From Panorpa germanica (lineage: Eukaryota; Arthropoda; Insecta; Mecoptera; Panorpidae): a stretch of DNA of 64,000 nucleotides. The notes below the pieces were generated by a model, which saw only the letters and a list, made by a program, of their open reading frames with translations, was not told the origin of the DNA and did no database searches. Positions 53,555 to 64,000 of this stretch are shown one piece after another (position 1 is the first letter of the stretch; each line of letters starts with the position of its first letter). Made by a program: the position numbers and the translations under genes. The DNA lies in the NCBI GenBank assembly GCA_963678705.1, contig OY783205.1, forward strand, positions 7,316,001-7,380,000, in the 5' to 3' direction.

Positions 53555-56115
53555 TTCAAACCCTGTACTTGACACAATTAAATTAATTCTATGACAGCGT
53601 TCAGAAAGTTCCTTTAAGTCATTGGAACCTATTATTAAATCATCAACATAAAAATCGTTTATGTTGATGATTTAACCTATTTTATTAATACGAGTATTAA
53701 GCAACTAAACAAAACCTTCTATACTGTTGTTGATAGTTAATTGGATTTTTGCGTTTCAGCCGTCTTGTTGGTTTGTGGTGGTAGATTTGTACAGCAGATT
53801 CATTTGGATGATTTCGCAATCTTCGTAGATTTATCTTGCTGGTGACTTTAGTTTCGTCCTTGTAAGGCGTACGTAGATCTTGGTGTATAAGCCAGTTTGA
53901 AACATATCTTGGAAGATTAGCGATTTGTTTGAGCAGTTTTTATTTTGGAAACGATGAAGGATTTCTATTTTGGAAGCGCCTGTACTACCTCATAGCTCTA
54001 TGCCATATGTCCATATGGGTTTAAGTATTGCCTTGTATAAGTCAGTAAGTAGGTAGTTTATTACAGGTAGATACCTGCGACTTCCAGACGAGGAGCCCAA
54101 TCATGTCTCTACGTTTACTTTCTAACAGCACTCGTTTTTTCCAAATGTGTGTTCTCTAAGTTAGTCGTCCGTCCAAACGCATACCTAGGTATTTTACTGT
54201 CTCTGCTTGTGGAAGTTGTAGGTTATTAAATGTGACTGGGGGGGCAAGTGTTATTTCTTAATGTGAACGAATTTTGTTTTATTAACTTTTACCTTCCATT
54301 CTTTTAACCATTACTGAATTTGTAGCAACTGTTGCTGAAGTATTTAAGAGACAGTAAACTTGAGCACTATGGAGTGCCAAGATCGCGGTATCATCAACAA
54401 AGGTTGCTACATTTGTTTCTCGTTTGATAAAGAGATCGGCAGTAAATAATAAATAGAGGACTGATTCCAGGATGCTACCTTGAGGAACACTTGAGGTTGA
54501 TTTTCCATCTAGGTATTTTATAAAGAATTCACTATATGTGATGTATGATCTCAATGTCATTCATTTAAAGAAATAACAGTTGACGTAGGCATGTATCTAT
54601 TAAAAACTATACTCTAAGCTTACTAGTGGAATTTTTAGGTTTTAAAAAACCGTGGTGTGGCAAGAAATACGAAGTATCAGTAATATTTTGGTGTTGGTTT
54701 AAGGACATGTGTCCGAGTGAAATATATTCGCGCAAAAATGCGTCGTACATACTCTTTAATTCAGTATTCTGAATTAATTTCATCTTGAGAAGCAAGAAAC
54801 ACTTAGTAGCTTTTGTTTGCGAGTCACCTAATAAGGTAATAGGTTTGGCGTATGGAATAGTAACAACAAATTTGCCAGTATCATCACGTTTGTGCCATTA
54901 TCATCACAGATTGTGTTTTGCTTAAAATGATCTTCACAAGTCATTTCTTCTGCAGTAAGAGCACTACAGTTTTCTACTGACCCAACTTTCCAGAATTTGG
55001 TTAGCTGAATGTTGATTTGTGAGTGGTAACAATGTGAGGCTTTGTCTATCAGACATTTTGGTTCCTATAACTATTAAACCTAAAGTAGCTTTCTGGACAT
55101 ATAATTAATTATTAAATAACTTCATCTTTCCTATCCTAGGTAAACTCCAGAACATTTTTACTTCCAATAATAAATCAACGCTCTCTGGCTTATTGAAATA
55201 AGGTGTGAGCCAGTTTGATATGTTAGGGATCATTAAATTTGAAATAGTTATTTCAGAGTGTGTTGATTTTGTTAGGTATTTTATCAATAAGTTGACAATC
55301 ATTCGTTCGACATACTGTATAGTAACAGAATGTATAATTTACTTTTATTTTAAGAATTATGTTTGTACATGCTTTGCCAATGTCAGATATAACTACACTT
55401 GTATCCGTTAAGTATTATAAAACTAGTTTTGGCATCCATTATCAAGTAATGCTCTCGCTATAACCGATTTACCTTTATTATATAATGACTTTAACCAATG
55501 CTGTAGAAAAAAAATTTGATTAGTTTTTAGAATGTAAAGCTAAATCATTTTCTCATACACTTCAAACAAAAATTGTTTTCTGGCTTCATTAAAAAAAGAC
55601 ATTGATTTCGCACTACCTTTTGAATATTCACGGTGCTCATCAATTACATGGGCGCGTTCCAACATGAATGATAGGAGTAAATCAACAGTTAAAAAATCAC
55701 TTTTAGTAGAAGAATCTAACTTTTTGAATATAGCAGTTTTAAAGCAGTAATAATTAATTCTCAACGTTTTTCAGATGATATATTATTTTCCAAAGACTTT
55801 ACATGTTTTCTAATAAGGGATGCTGTGTTTTAAAGTTATCACTGGATTCTAAGATTAAATTAGGGATATTTAAAAAGAATAATTATGTGATAAGAAATTA
55901 TTTGCATTTTATTGTCATAAGTTTCAAGAAAAAGTTCCCAACATAATTTAAGTTTTGGCCATCTATTTCAACGGATGCTATGATATCAAGTGCACCAACC
56001 TTTAAACGACTTTTAAGTAAATGAAGCTTTTTCTGATTTTATAAATTAACTTGACTGGTGTATCAAGTTCATATAATTTAATTTAAAGGCATTCCAACTT
56101 GTAATATCACCGTAG
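53555..56115 (-). pseudogene. BEL/Pao remnant with Jockey fragment, copy B
   Basis: Same order as 5020-7560: BEL RT DFYVDD block (about 53570-53690), Jockey RT fragment (about 53700-54575, frame 54282-54560 with SVPQGSILE and FVDDTAIL), BEL RT entry (54607-54795), protease-region block (55105-55302) and gag block (55540-55764). Near-identical to copy A. Confidence 0.82.
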
Positions 56116-56123
56116 AATTAGGT

Positions 56124-56395
56124 ATCGAGATACGAGCTAATTCAATATCGTTATTAGTATGATTGCATTTACTACGAACTCAATATCTAAATATTTGTTG
56201 TAAAGATCAGCACGTATATCTATCTTCTTTTCAATATTCTTTTTATTTCAGAAGCATTATCAATACTTAGCTTCTGTATTGAAGTGCAAATTTCTTCAAA
56301 TTCATCATAAAGACGAAAACATATATTTTAACAATTAATTTAGTATGAATAGTAGATTGAAAGGAAGGAGAGGTTTTCTGAATACTGTCATGGTG
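56124..56395. other. Segment present only in copy B
   Basis: AT-rich sequence left of the minisatellite; no gene. Absent from A, where the flanks meet at about 7590. Confidence 0.6.
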
Positions 56396-56675
56396 ATAAT
56401 AAATATGATTGAATATTTAATTAAAACAGTAAACAAATTATTTATATACTTAAGTAATCAACTTTGAGAAATTGAGGTATAAATGAATGAAATATATACG
56501 AAATGTTTAGATATAATTGAATTAAATATACACCTATAAAATCAACTTGGTGGGGTTGAGGTATAAGTGAATGGAATATATACCAATGAAACTTACTTTG
56601 TGAGGTTGAGGTATAAATCAATTAAATATATACCTATACCACCAACTTTGTGGGATTGAGGTATGGTATCGACGT
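56396..56675. repeat. Hairpin minisatellite, copy B (about four units)
   Basis: Units with TATACCT...CAACTT...GGTTGAGGTATA near 56455-56490, 56515-56562, 56575-56615 and 56628-56665; arms more degraded than at 1915-2165. The left flank (GATAATAAATATGATTGAAT) matches 1869-1890. Confidence 0.78.
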
Positions 56676-56834
56676 TTCTATGAAAACGAATGTAACGTAT
56701 AATATTGAAAGTAATTATAATCACGATACAAATATGGTTAGTAATTATTTATCGGCTACATCAAAACTAGGTCTTCATTGCAATATTATTGTGTTCCAGA
56801 TAATCAACGCACAGCAATATTGTTTAATATGCGA

Positions 56835-57528
56835 ACTATAAATGAATCGTCCTTCCCGCTTCTCCTGTAAAAGCTGCAGGTATAGGTGTTAATCCCATTC
56901 CACGTACGACGTGTAATAAAGTAGTAATGCTTTGCCAGAACCACTAGATCCATAAATAAAGAAGCTCTTCATTATCGTTGTTTATGTAAAGCATTATTTC
57001 ATCAAACATGTTTTAAGATGCAAATTTCATTGATTACTAAATTAACCGCTTGGTCAAACTCCTTTGCTTGGTTAAATGTTTCCCTAACTAAAACTAAATT
57101 TACATTTTAATATTCCAGCAATCCAAAATCCGTATAATTGAAATTGTGTAATTTTAAAATTTGTTGATATCATTGATAGCTAACTGTATGGCAGTTTCTT
57201 GATTATATGTTAACTATAATCTATAAACTATAAGTTATTCTCGCATAAACTAACTTTATGATTATCCCATAATAAATAAGGATCGCAGGGTTCGTAAAAG
57301 CAAATAGTTGTCGTAGCAGTTTTTTTTCATTTTACAAATCGAAGCATCATCTAAACAACGATCCCATACTGAGTAACATCACTCAATAAACTTAAGTGTT
57401 TGTTCTTTCGTGGAAAGTGGAATATTCGATTCCATTGAGAGTTCGCAAGTCTTTGAAACATATAAGAACACAAAAATATAAACATACACCTCTTGACATT
57501 ATTAATGAGATGATATTTGTATGGAATT
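56835..57528 (-). pseudogene. Helitron Rep C-terminus to helicase start, copy B2
   Basis: Equivalent of 7580-8240: degraded AGRTIHS, GMGL, Walker A and IMLYINNDNE traces, LGLLSDV-like and FKDLRTLNGIEYSTFH blocks. It retains the helicase sequence at 56840-56890 lost in A. Confidence 0.75.
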
Positions 57529-57529
57529 T

Positions 57530-58215
57530 TTTTTTTTTAAATAACACATAAAATTTGAAAACATAATTATTTTAGATTCCAGGATTATTCCTTTCCCTAA
57601 GTAATTGTTTTAATAATTCATTTCTTTTCTGTTGAATTTGGGTGGATACTATTATACCTTCCGAAATGACTTCCAAAATTTTTATTTGTTTTTTTGAAGT
57701 TTTATTTGTTCTTCTTTAAGTTAAGTTTTTTTTACCAAATTTTTTTGTTTTGTTCCCGATGTACCTGGTAAATTATCATCTAGTGTCGGGGAATCGGAAA
57801 CCAAATGATTTGTGGATGTCCTCGTCGATGGCCCCATTATATCGAAATTAGTTGCAGTAGGATGGGTAACTGGTAATTGAAATGACGAAATAGTACGCCC
57901 AAGGTTGACCGTACAGTCACTTTCGAATATATTTTCAAACATGTCAAAATGCTCCCAATTTACACGTCCTTTACCTGTGGAGGATTTCTTATTATTATCT
58001 ATTATAGTTGTGTATGTTTTCTTCAGGTTTCTAAATTTCCTGTCCAGAATATCATCAGTGATGTTTTTGTAACCTTCTTTCTCAATAATTTTGCCAATTA
58101 CTGCTCACAAATTTAATTTTTTTAATTTTTGGTCTCTGAATTTTGCATTCATAACCATATAAGAAGTGACTAATAATTTCGTTTTCATAGAATTCCACGT
58201 AAAACTTTCCGTTTT
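57530..58215 (-). pseudogene. Myb/SANT-like gene copy with poly(A) end
   Basis: Present only in copy B; in A the flanks are continuous at about 8232-8236. Minus strand: FYVEFYENEIISHFLYGYEC at the 5' end, then in another frame KEGYKNITDDILDRKFRNLK and KKSSTGKGRVNWEHFDMFEN, a trihelix/Myb-SANT pattern as in Harbinger accessory proteins, then a Ser/Thr-rich tail (57721-57942). It ends in a run of A on the minus strand next to the insertion point. No intron-like gaps are apparent within it, so a processed copy is likely, but the T-run hides any target duplication. Confidence 0.6.
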
Positions 58216-61200
58216 TGCAAATAAAAATAACTCTTAGTCGCAAAATATTAAAACTCATATTCACTTTGAAATATATCGCAATCTAACCTTGTGGAATGAT
58301 TTCTGCCTGTGGAGTACTTACTTCGTCCTCAACATCAGGATTAGATATTTCTAAGAAATTTATGTGTTATTCGAAGTAACCTTTCAAATATTCTGGATCT
58401 ATTTGAAGCAGTGCCATTAGTAATTTAAAAAATTCATTCATATCATATTATTGCTACTTACCATTATGTAATTTTACATGCACATCATATGTGTCTGCTA
58501 CAATGTATTCAACACCATCCTTTATATAATTCGCAGAATATACTTCGCTCATTTTTAAACAGACAAGTTTGAAATTAAACCCCGGGTTAAGGTGTACTTA
58601 CGGATCAGTACAGTAGCGACAATTTGTTTTGATGGAAAAAATGGCGACCGCTCACAAGAAATGCTTAGAGAGCAGACAGCTTTCATGCATTCTAGCGATA
58701 TTAGCGAAGTTTATCTGTATTTTTTTTTTAATTATTATTTTCTTTAATCCCATGTAAGAAATTCTGGGTATTGAATTAGATAGAAGATAAAAAATTTACA
58801 TATTGGTGATGAACTGGACGATTCAAATATACGCGCGCACACGAAAAATATTTTTGATGGAAAAAATGGCGACCAACATGTTTAGTGAGCGGACGTCTTT
58901 AGCGCGATCGAGCGCTACATTTACTCAACAGTTGTACAACTGTTGAGTGTCCAGAACGCGCTCAATATCTGATCAAATCAAATCAAAATAAATCAAATAC
59001 AAGTTAACTGTTATAGTTTTTGATGTTATTCATGAAATAGGCAAAAAGAAGATGCATATTACTCATTAGTTCTATTAAGGGCTCTAAAAAGTGTTAAAAG
59101 GTTTCGGAACTGAAACTTTGCCAATTGATTTTCCATCTCTCTCACAATCAATTTGACTTTTAATACATCTTGAATGAGAATCAAATACCCCAAATAAATT
59201 AGATATAAAAATGACAAAGGTCTGATCACTGTAAATAATCCATTTTTATGTTTTATCAAAGTATGACTCTAAAAAGGAATTGTAAACTCTCTTATTGCTG
59301 CATTTGCAGAAGAAGCTATATATATTATAAAATAAAATTTAAAGCATTACCTAAGCTATTATTTTAAATAAGAATAAAGGATAAAAAGGAAATTGCAACT
59401 TTGATCAATAATTCATATTAATATAAATATTTGTATAGATAAATATACTTAGCCTCTTAGAGGAATAAAGTTTCTAGGATATTGCAATTAATAGTTATAT
59501 ATTATAAAAATGTGTAATCAATCGAGATATGCAATCTTCTAAAATGAAAAAATCAATACGATAATGTATAACAAAGATAAATAACTGTTTGGCGTTTCTC
59601 TTTAAAATTTCTTCTTGTCTCTTAAAGCTTGTTTTTTCAAGCGAATTTGCTTTAATTCATTTGTTCCCCTAATCAATTTCTTCATGAAAACAGTTTCTAC
59701 TTTTTGTAGCCTCTCCTCCTTCTCATTTGGTGTTTCACTTTGAATTTTTTTTGAACTTGTTGCTCCCCGAATATGCACAAAACTAAACGCAAATAAAAAC
59801 GTTCCCCTTCCTCAGGGCTAACACTATAAGGCCGAGCATTTATTTTAGAACTAGATCGTTTCCGCTGTGTCCGACATGTCTCTGTGACGAAATTTTCAGA
59901 AATTTCGGTGCAAAAATATTTTCTAGAATCTACTGAATGTAAATTATGCAATATGGTTTAATATTGCTAATTCTTCTTCACCAGGTGTGAAAAGTAAGTT
60001 TTGATGATTTTCCTTATGCACTGCTAAACAATAGATAGATTAAGTTTTAAATTGCATATGGAATGCAAATATGCACCATATGGCTTCTGGTGGACTAACG
60101 TAACGTGCATCCAAATAAAAAGAAACTTCGTACCAATTTCGTTGGGTTTGTTCTTCCGTAGACATTTTAACATTTGCACAATCATGTCCTTTATAAATAT
60201 ATTTAAATAGATATTTATTGCCACATTTATATGGCAATTTAATTTATACGATAAATATTTATTGTATGGAATTATCCAGCGGTTATCAACAGCGTAATTA
60301 AATTTACCGCTCTTTCAAAAAATGTAATTTTAGAATTGTTGTCGCGACGCTTATATAATGGATGCCGTTAACATTATGTATTGTTTCTGCTTCAAATTCT
60401 TTCTGAAAACGCTTAGTACATTCGAAATTTGTCATACATGGCGATTTAGGATTGGCTGTTCCACAGGGCCCACGTACGTTACTATTTATTTTTAATAACA
60501 CTATAATTCTGATTCCGTTTCAATATTTGATATTTCGGTACTTATTATTTTATCAATAGCTTCGAAATTTCTACTTTTATACTCGCTGGTTAAAATAATT
60601 AAAATATGAATATGGGGCAACCTACGTTTTTGAAATTCGACTATAAACATCATAGCTGCTACTTTTCCAAAAATGTTTACTTTTAATTAATCATTTAATA
60701 ATTCCTTTATTCCCACCCTAGTAACTAAATCGAAACGTTGCTCCACATTTTGATTTTCGTTTAAATTATTTTTAATATCAGGCCATTCCGGATTGCAAGT
60801 CATTGTGATAAATAAATCAGGAGAACCGAATGTTTGAACTATAGACATTGCGAATATTTCCAACATAAGTAGATGGTAAAATAACCATACGACCTACAGT
60901 CATACCCTCATTACTTGTTTTATTTTGTACGTAAGCCAGCAAGCCACTGTATAGTTCTGAACGTAATTCTTTCTGACTGATTTCGACTGCTAAATATCTC
61001 TTCTCTAAACTGGCCTTTCGTTGTTCTGCTTCTTCCACTTTCCTCATCATTTTATACGAATTAGCTTAAGGATTAACATTTTTTAAAAAGTGTATCTATA
61101 TCGTTAAATAATTGTTCATTGCATTCTTTATTTGCATCTATGGCCATTCTATTGATAAAAGCTTCATCCGGATCTAATATTTTACGATTTTTTGCGGTCG

Positions 61201-61450
61201 TTTTCCATCTGATGGTCTTGCTGCTGGTGTTCTATGATAAATTTGCCCACAGGTTCCTAATGTTGTTAATACAATTTTTAGATTGAGGGTGTGTGCCAGA
61301 CATTAAAGTTTGCAGTAACGATGGAAATTCAATACAAGCAGATACTTTTCCTTTAGTGCTGCATATAGAAAAAAAATTATCTGATGTTCGCTCATCTTTA
61401 AAATGATTTGTGTTGCGATATATCTGCAGTTTTGAAATTTTAATAAGCCA
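58216..61450 (-). pseudogene. Helitron Rep copy B2 and flanks (parallel of 8237-11516)
   Basis: Same content as copy A: palindrome (core 58923-58948), chimeric peptidase-finger remnant (59000-59260), EEGERFYLRLVL (59697-59951), tyrosine block KYLFKYIYKGHDCANV (60040-60237), CMTNFECTKRFQKEF (60304-60501), GLPHIHILI-like block (about 60590-60640), GRMVILPSTYVG (60817-61050) and the finger region to 61430. Uninterrupted by the BEL element. Confidence 0.85.
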
Positions 61451-62884
61451 AACCTAATACAGATGTTGCTGTTTCATTAGTGTGATAATCGTGTCTTTTT
61501 AGTATTGGCTATCATATTTCTGGTTTTCTATTTTTCTTCGTTATAAGTTTATTTTAATTCTGCTGTCCTCTTGGCGTTTATTTTCAACAGATAATGAGAA
61601 ACTGTTCTCCATTATTCCTATTCCGCTTTAATGGGTAGTTTTATTGAGTCGATGTTATACCAATCCATTGTATTTTGCAAGAAAAATTTTAACATCTTGT
61701 TTTTGTCTTCGTATATCTCGAACCTATGGCACTCTTTTTCAAAATTTTTTATCTATTGATTTGCGTTTGTTTTGGTATGATTAAAATTTTCAAGTATAAA
61801 TTCTTGTGTGATCCTTTTTATGTTCCTGCATTATTTGTTTTGACTGCATTTTTTTCTAGGTAGTAGTCACTAAATTGTACAATATTTCCTCATCCAGATA
61901 CACTGCAGTTAGTTTTTCTGTCAGAATAATCCAAATTTCCAAAGTTGATGCCTCTTCTTCAAGGCTTGGGTCTTTGAATGTACTGCATGTTGGGTAGCTA
62001 GCTGAAGTTCTTCTGGCAGTAAATATGTTCGGCCATCCACTGTGACGATTGAGGTTATATAGATCACATTAGATTTGCCATCCACTGTTGCTTTTAACAC
62101 AAAATCGAATCTTAACTTACCTATGATTGTAGGGATGTAGAAAGGTTGTATTTAAACAAATTTCTTGTTTTATAATGTGTGAATTGATTGCATCAACCAT
62201 TTGAAAACGGTTGCTAAAATAAAATAAAGATTTATTAAATATGATAATAATAATGAATTATGTCAATATGAATTAATGTAATTAATACCTAAAATAAAAT
62301 AAAGAAACGACAAATTATGTTTTCTTCTTCACTTTATCTATTTCTACTAAATTAATAAATGCTTCACTATCACTCTCTGATATAACTCTGCCATCTTAGC
62401 TTTAATATTTTAGTATCCGGGATTCAATAGGATTCCATTTTTTTTAGCTGTTCACTTTATATACCTTAACAGTTACAACATAATTTCTCATTCTTAAAAT
62501 TTTTGTTTATTAATATAAAAATATACAGAAACTTGAAAAAACAAATTTGGTTTACCACAAGTAGGCAGGCTAGAATAGAAGGGATATTATAGGGAAATAA
62601 ATTTATTTTTCAATCAATCTTTAAAATCAATACATACTTTATAATATTATACAAATTATACATAGTTCTCAAAGAGGTCTCTTTATTGACTTTATTATTT
62701 ATAATAAATAATTCTCTCAAATCGATGACTTGCTGGTTTGGTTTTCAAATATTATAAATAAGCTAATTAATAAATATACACAACGTTAAGTTAGTATTTA
62801 AACAATCATAATCACGTTTTTTTAGTTTCAGTAAAATGTTGTGGTATAATCGTGTGGTATAAACAGTATAGACTGCGCTTCATT
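61451..62884 (-). pseudogene. Helitron linker and unidentified coding fragment, copy B
   Basis: Equivalent of 16681-17941 and about 180 bp longer at 61690-61870. The unidentified VDGKSNVIYITSI...DGRTYLLPEELQLPT fragment is at about 61870-62140. The rest is AT-rich. Confidence 0.45.
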
Positions 62885-63354
62885 TTAAAATTTTGGTGGC
62901 TGTGGTATAGTTAGCCAAATAACTTTTGTATTTGCTCGTCTTAAAATCTGACTTATTTTTGTGGTGCTCAAATTAAATTGTTTAGAACTTTTATTCTATA
63001 AAGCAAAATATAATTTAAATTATTTTATATAAACAATTTTTATACAAACTATTAAAATGTCATTAATATCTATAAATATTATGTACGATATTAAAAGATT
63101 TCTTAGTTGTCGTGATGTACGCCCCGCTTTTGCCATATCTACACATCTTTTACCATGTTTATAAAAGACTCCTTTTTTTAATATATTATCGCCGTTTCTT
63201 TCAAGAAAGCTATCTTTAATAACAATCAGGTTATTGTTCTGTAAATATGCATTAAATTAATACAAATATAAATAATATATATATAATATATTTTTGAAAT
63301 GTTAGTTTAAATGAATTTAAATGTACTAAAATTTTGTACTTAAGTACATACCAT
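62885..63354 (-). CDS. Small three-exon SGNH-hydrolase-like gene (copy B)
   Basis: Same model as 17942-18411: ATG at 63352-63354 with GTATGT donor, exon 2 63050-63238, exon 3 62885-62995. Substitutions change the Ser block to VIKDSFLERNGD and the last exon-2 codon from ATG to ATA, but splice sites and frame survive. The catalytic-type Ser remains. Confidence 0.58.
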
Positions 63355-63657
63355 ATTTATTGTTTATTAATCAAAGTTAAAAACTGTTTAAATGTAATCA
63401 ATATAACCATATAATGCAAATGTCACTGTAAATGTAACGTATGAGCCCGCCACAAAATAGAAAATCGATACTAATAAGTTTTAAACACGGATACTATTTT
63501 TTATCATGGGTAACACTAAATTATATAGTATGACAAGTATCGGCAGAAATTGTGAACAGCCGGTTCAATTAAAAAATGTATATAGGTGTCCATGTGAAAA
63601 CTCAGCAAATGGGAACCTTGTAAACAAATATGTTTATTTCTTTATAATTTTTACTAG

Positions 63658-64000
63658 ATTTTACCCCCGTCGCAAGCGACGTCTGTGTGAATTAAATATC
63701 ATTTCAAATTTTAATTCCATTTTTAAATTGAAATATTTAACTCGTTCTATATAAATTTCACATATAAGAACAAATAATTTTTCATATAAACCGACTAAAA
63801 AAATACATTTTATTCAACAAACCTTTTTTTTCAAAATTTGGGATTTTTTTTTCGATTTGTATACACATCGACAATATTACACAATTAAAAATTTGAGCTT
63901 TCTCCAAAGTTTCGTACCAGGTCCCCTAATTTTCTCAGAGGCCCTTTTATTAAATTTTGAATTTTTATGTTTTTGAAGTACGTTCGCATTTAATAAAGTA
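63658..64000. repeat. GTCGC-palindrome repeat, copy B
   Basis: Palindrome at 63669-63680; body as at 18715, with about 30 extra bases at 63863-63895 relative to copy A. Runs to the window edge. Confidence 0.65.

Larger units (their letters stand above)
49534..64000. repeat. Large direct duplication, copy B
   Basis: Partner of 2166-19020. It lacks the BEL element and keeps its empty site, and carries the B-only insertions listed separately. Confidence 0.9.

Overview
This is repeat-rich, AT-rich eukaryotic DNA, almost certainly from an insect or other arthropod. Spliced genes, BEL/Pao and Gypsy LTR elements, Jockey-type LINEs, PIF/Harbinger DNA transposons and Helitrons in several states of decay all point that way. 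The sequence does not fix the order. No tRNA, rRNA or CRISPR array was recognised.

Layout. (1) 1-1727: probable 5' end of a minus-strand BEL/Pao-like element (LTR, primer-binding region, repetitive leader) running off the left edge. (2) 1869-2165: a minisatellite whose units each form a hairpin. (3) 2166-19020: copy A of a large duplication. It holds broken minus-strand Helitron ORFs, a Helitron-linked cysteine peptidase domain, a degenerate BEL element with a Jockey fragment in its reverse transcriptase, a long palindrome, and a small spliced SGNH-hydrolase-like gene. A young internally deleted BEL/Pao element (11522-16675, two 636-bp LTRs, 5-bp target duplication) sits inside. (4) 19940-20592: a second, plus-strand SGNH-hydrolase-like gene with matching introns. 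(5) 20941-29432: a third Helitron copy, split by a Harbinger element, itself split by an internally deleted Gypsy element (23906-28188). (6) 29445-30345: remains of another Harbinger. (7) 30515-32090: a compact Helitron with both ends and one intact helicase-only ORF. (8) 32373-34760: short repeats and the 5' half of a Jockey-like LINE. (9) 34761-46280: the least repetitive part, with an F-box/LRR pseudogene, a C2H2 zinc-finger gene, a MITE, a truncated LTR and simple repeats. (10) 46290-64000: the fullest Helitron copy, which runs into copy B of the duplication. Copy B continues to the right edge.

Copies A and B are in the same orientation, about 30 kb apart, and differ by roughly 1-2% in the stretches I compared, apart from indels. 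Several insertions are present in only one copy, so the other supplies the empty site: the BEL element in A, and a terminal-inverted-repeat element and a poly(A)-ended Myb/SANT-like insertion in B. The Jockey 3' end in B lies outside the duplicated part, but the related Helitron helicase supplies its empty site.

The observations I consider most unusual are: a Helitron Rep/helicase ORF preceded in the same decayed frame by a cysteine-peptidase domain with the Gln/Cys/Asp-x-His pattern of herpesvirus-tegument-type deubiquitinases; a family of tiny spliced SGNH-hydrolase-like genes with conserved intron positions; the hairpin minisatellite with compensating stem changes; and the helicase-only Helitron. 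Apart from the zinc-finger gene, the duplicated SGNH-like gene and the helicase-only ORF, nearly everything coding here is broken or internally deleted mobile-element sequence.
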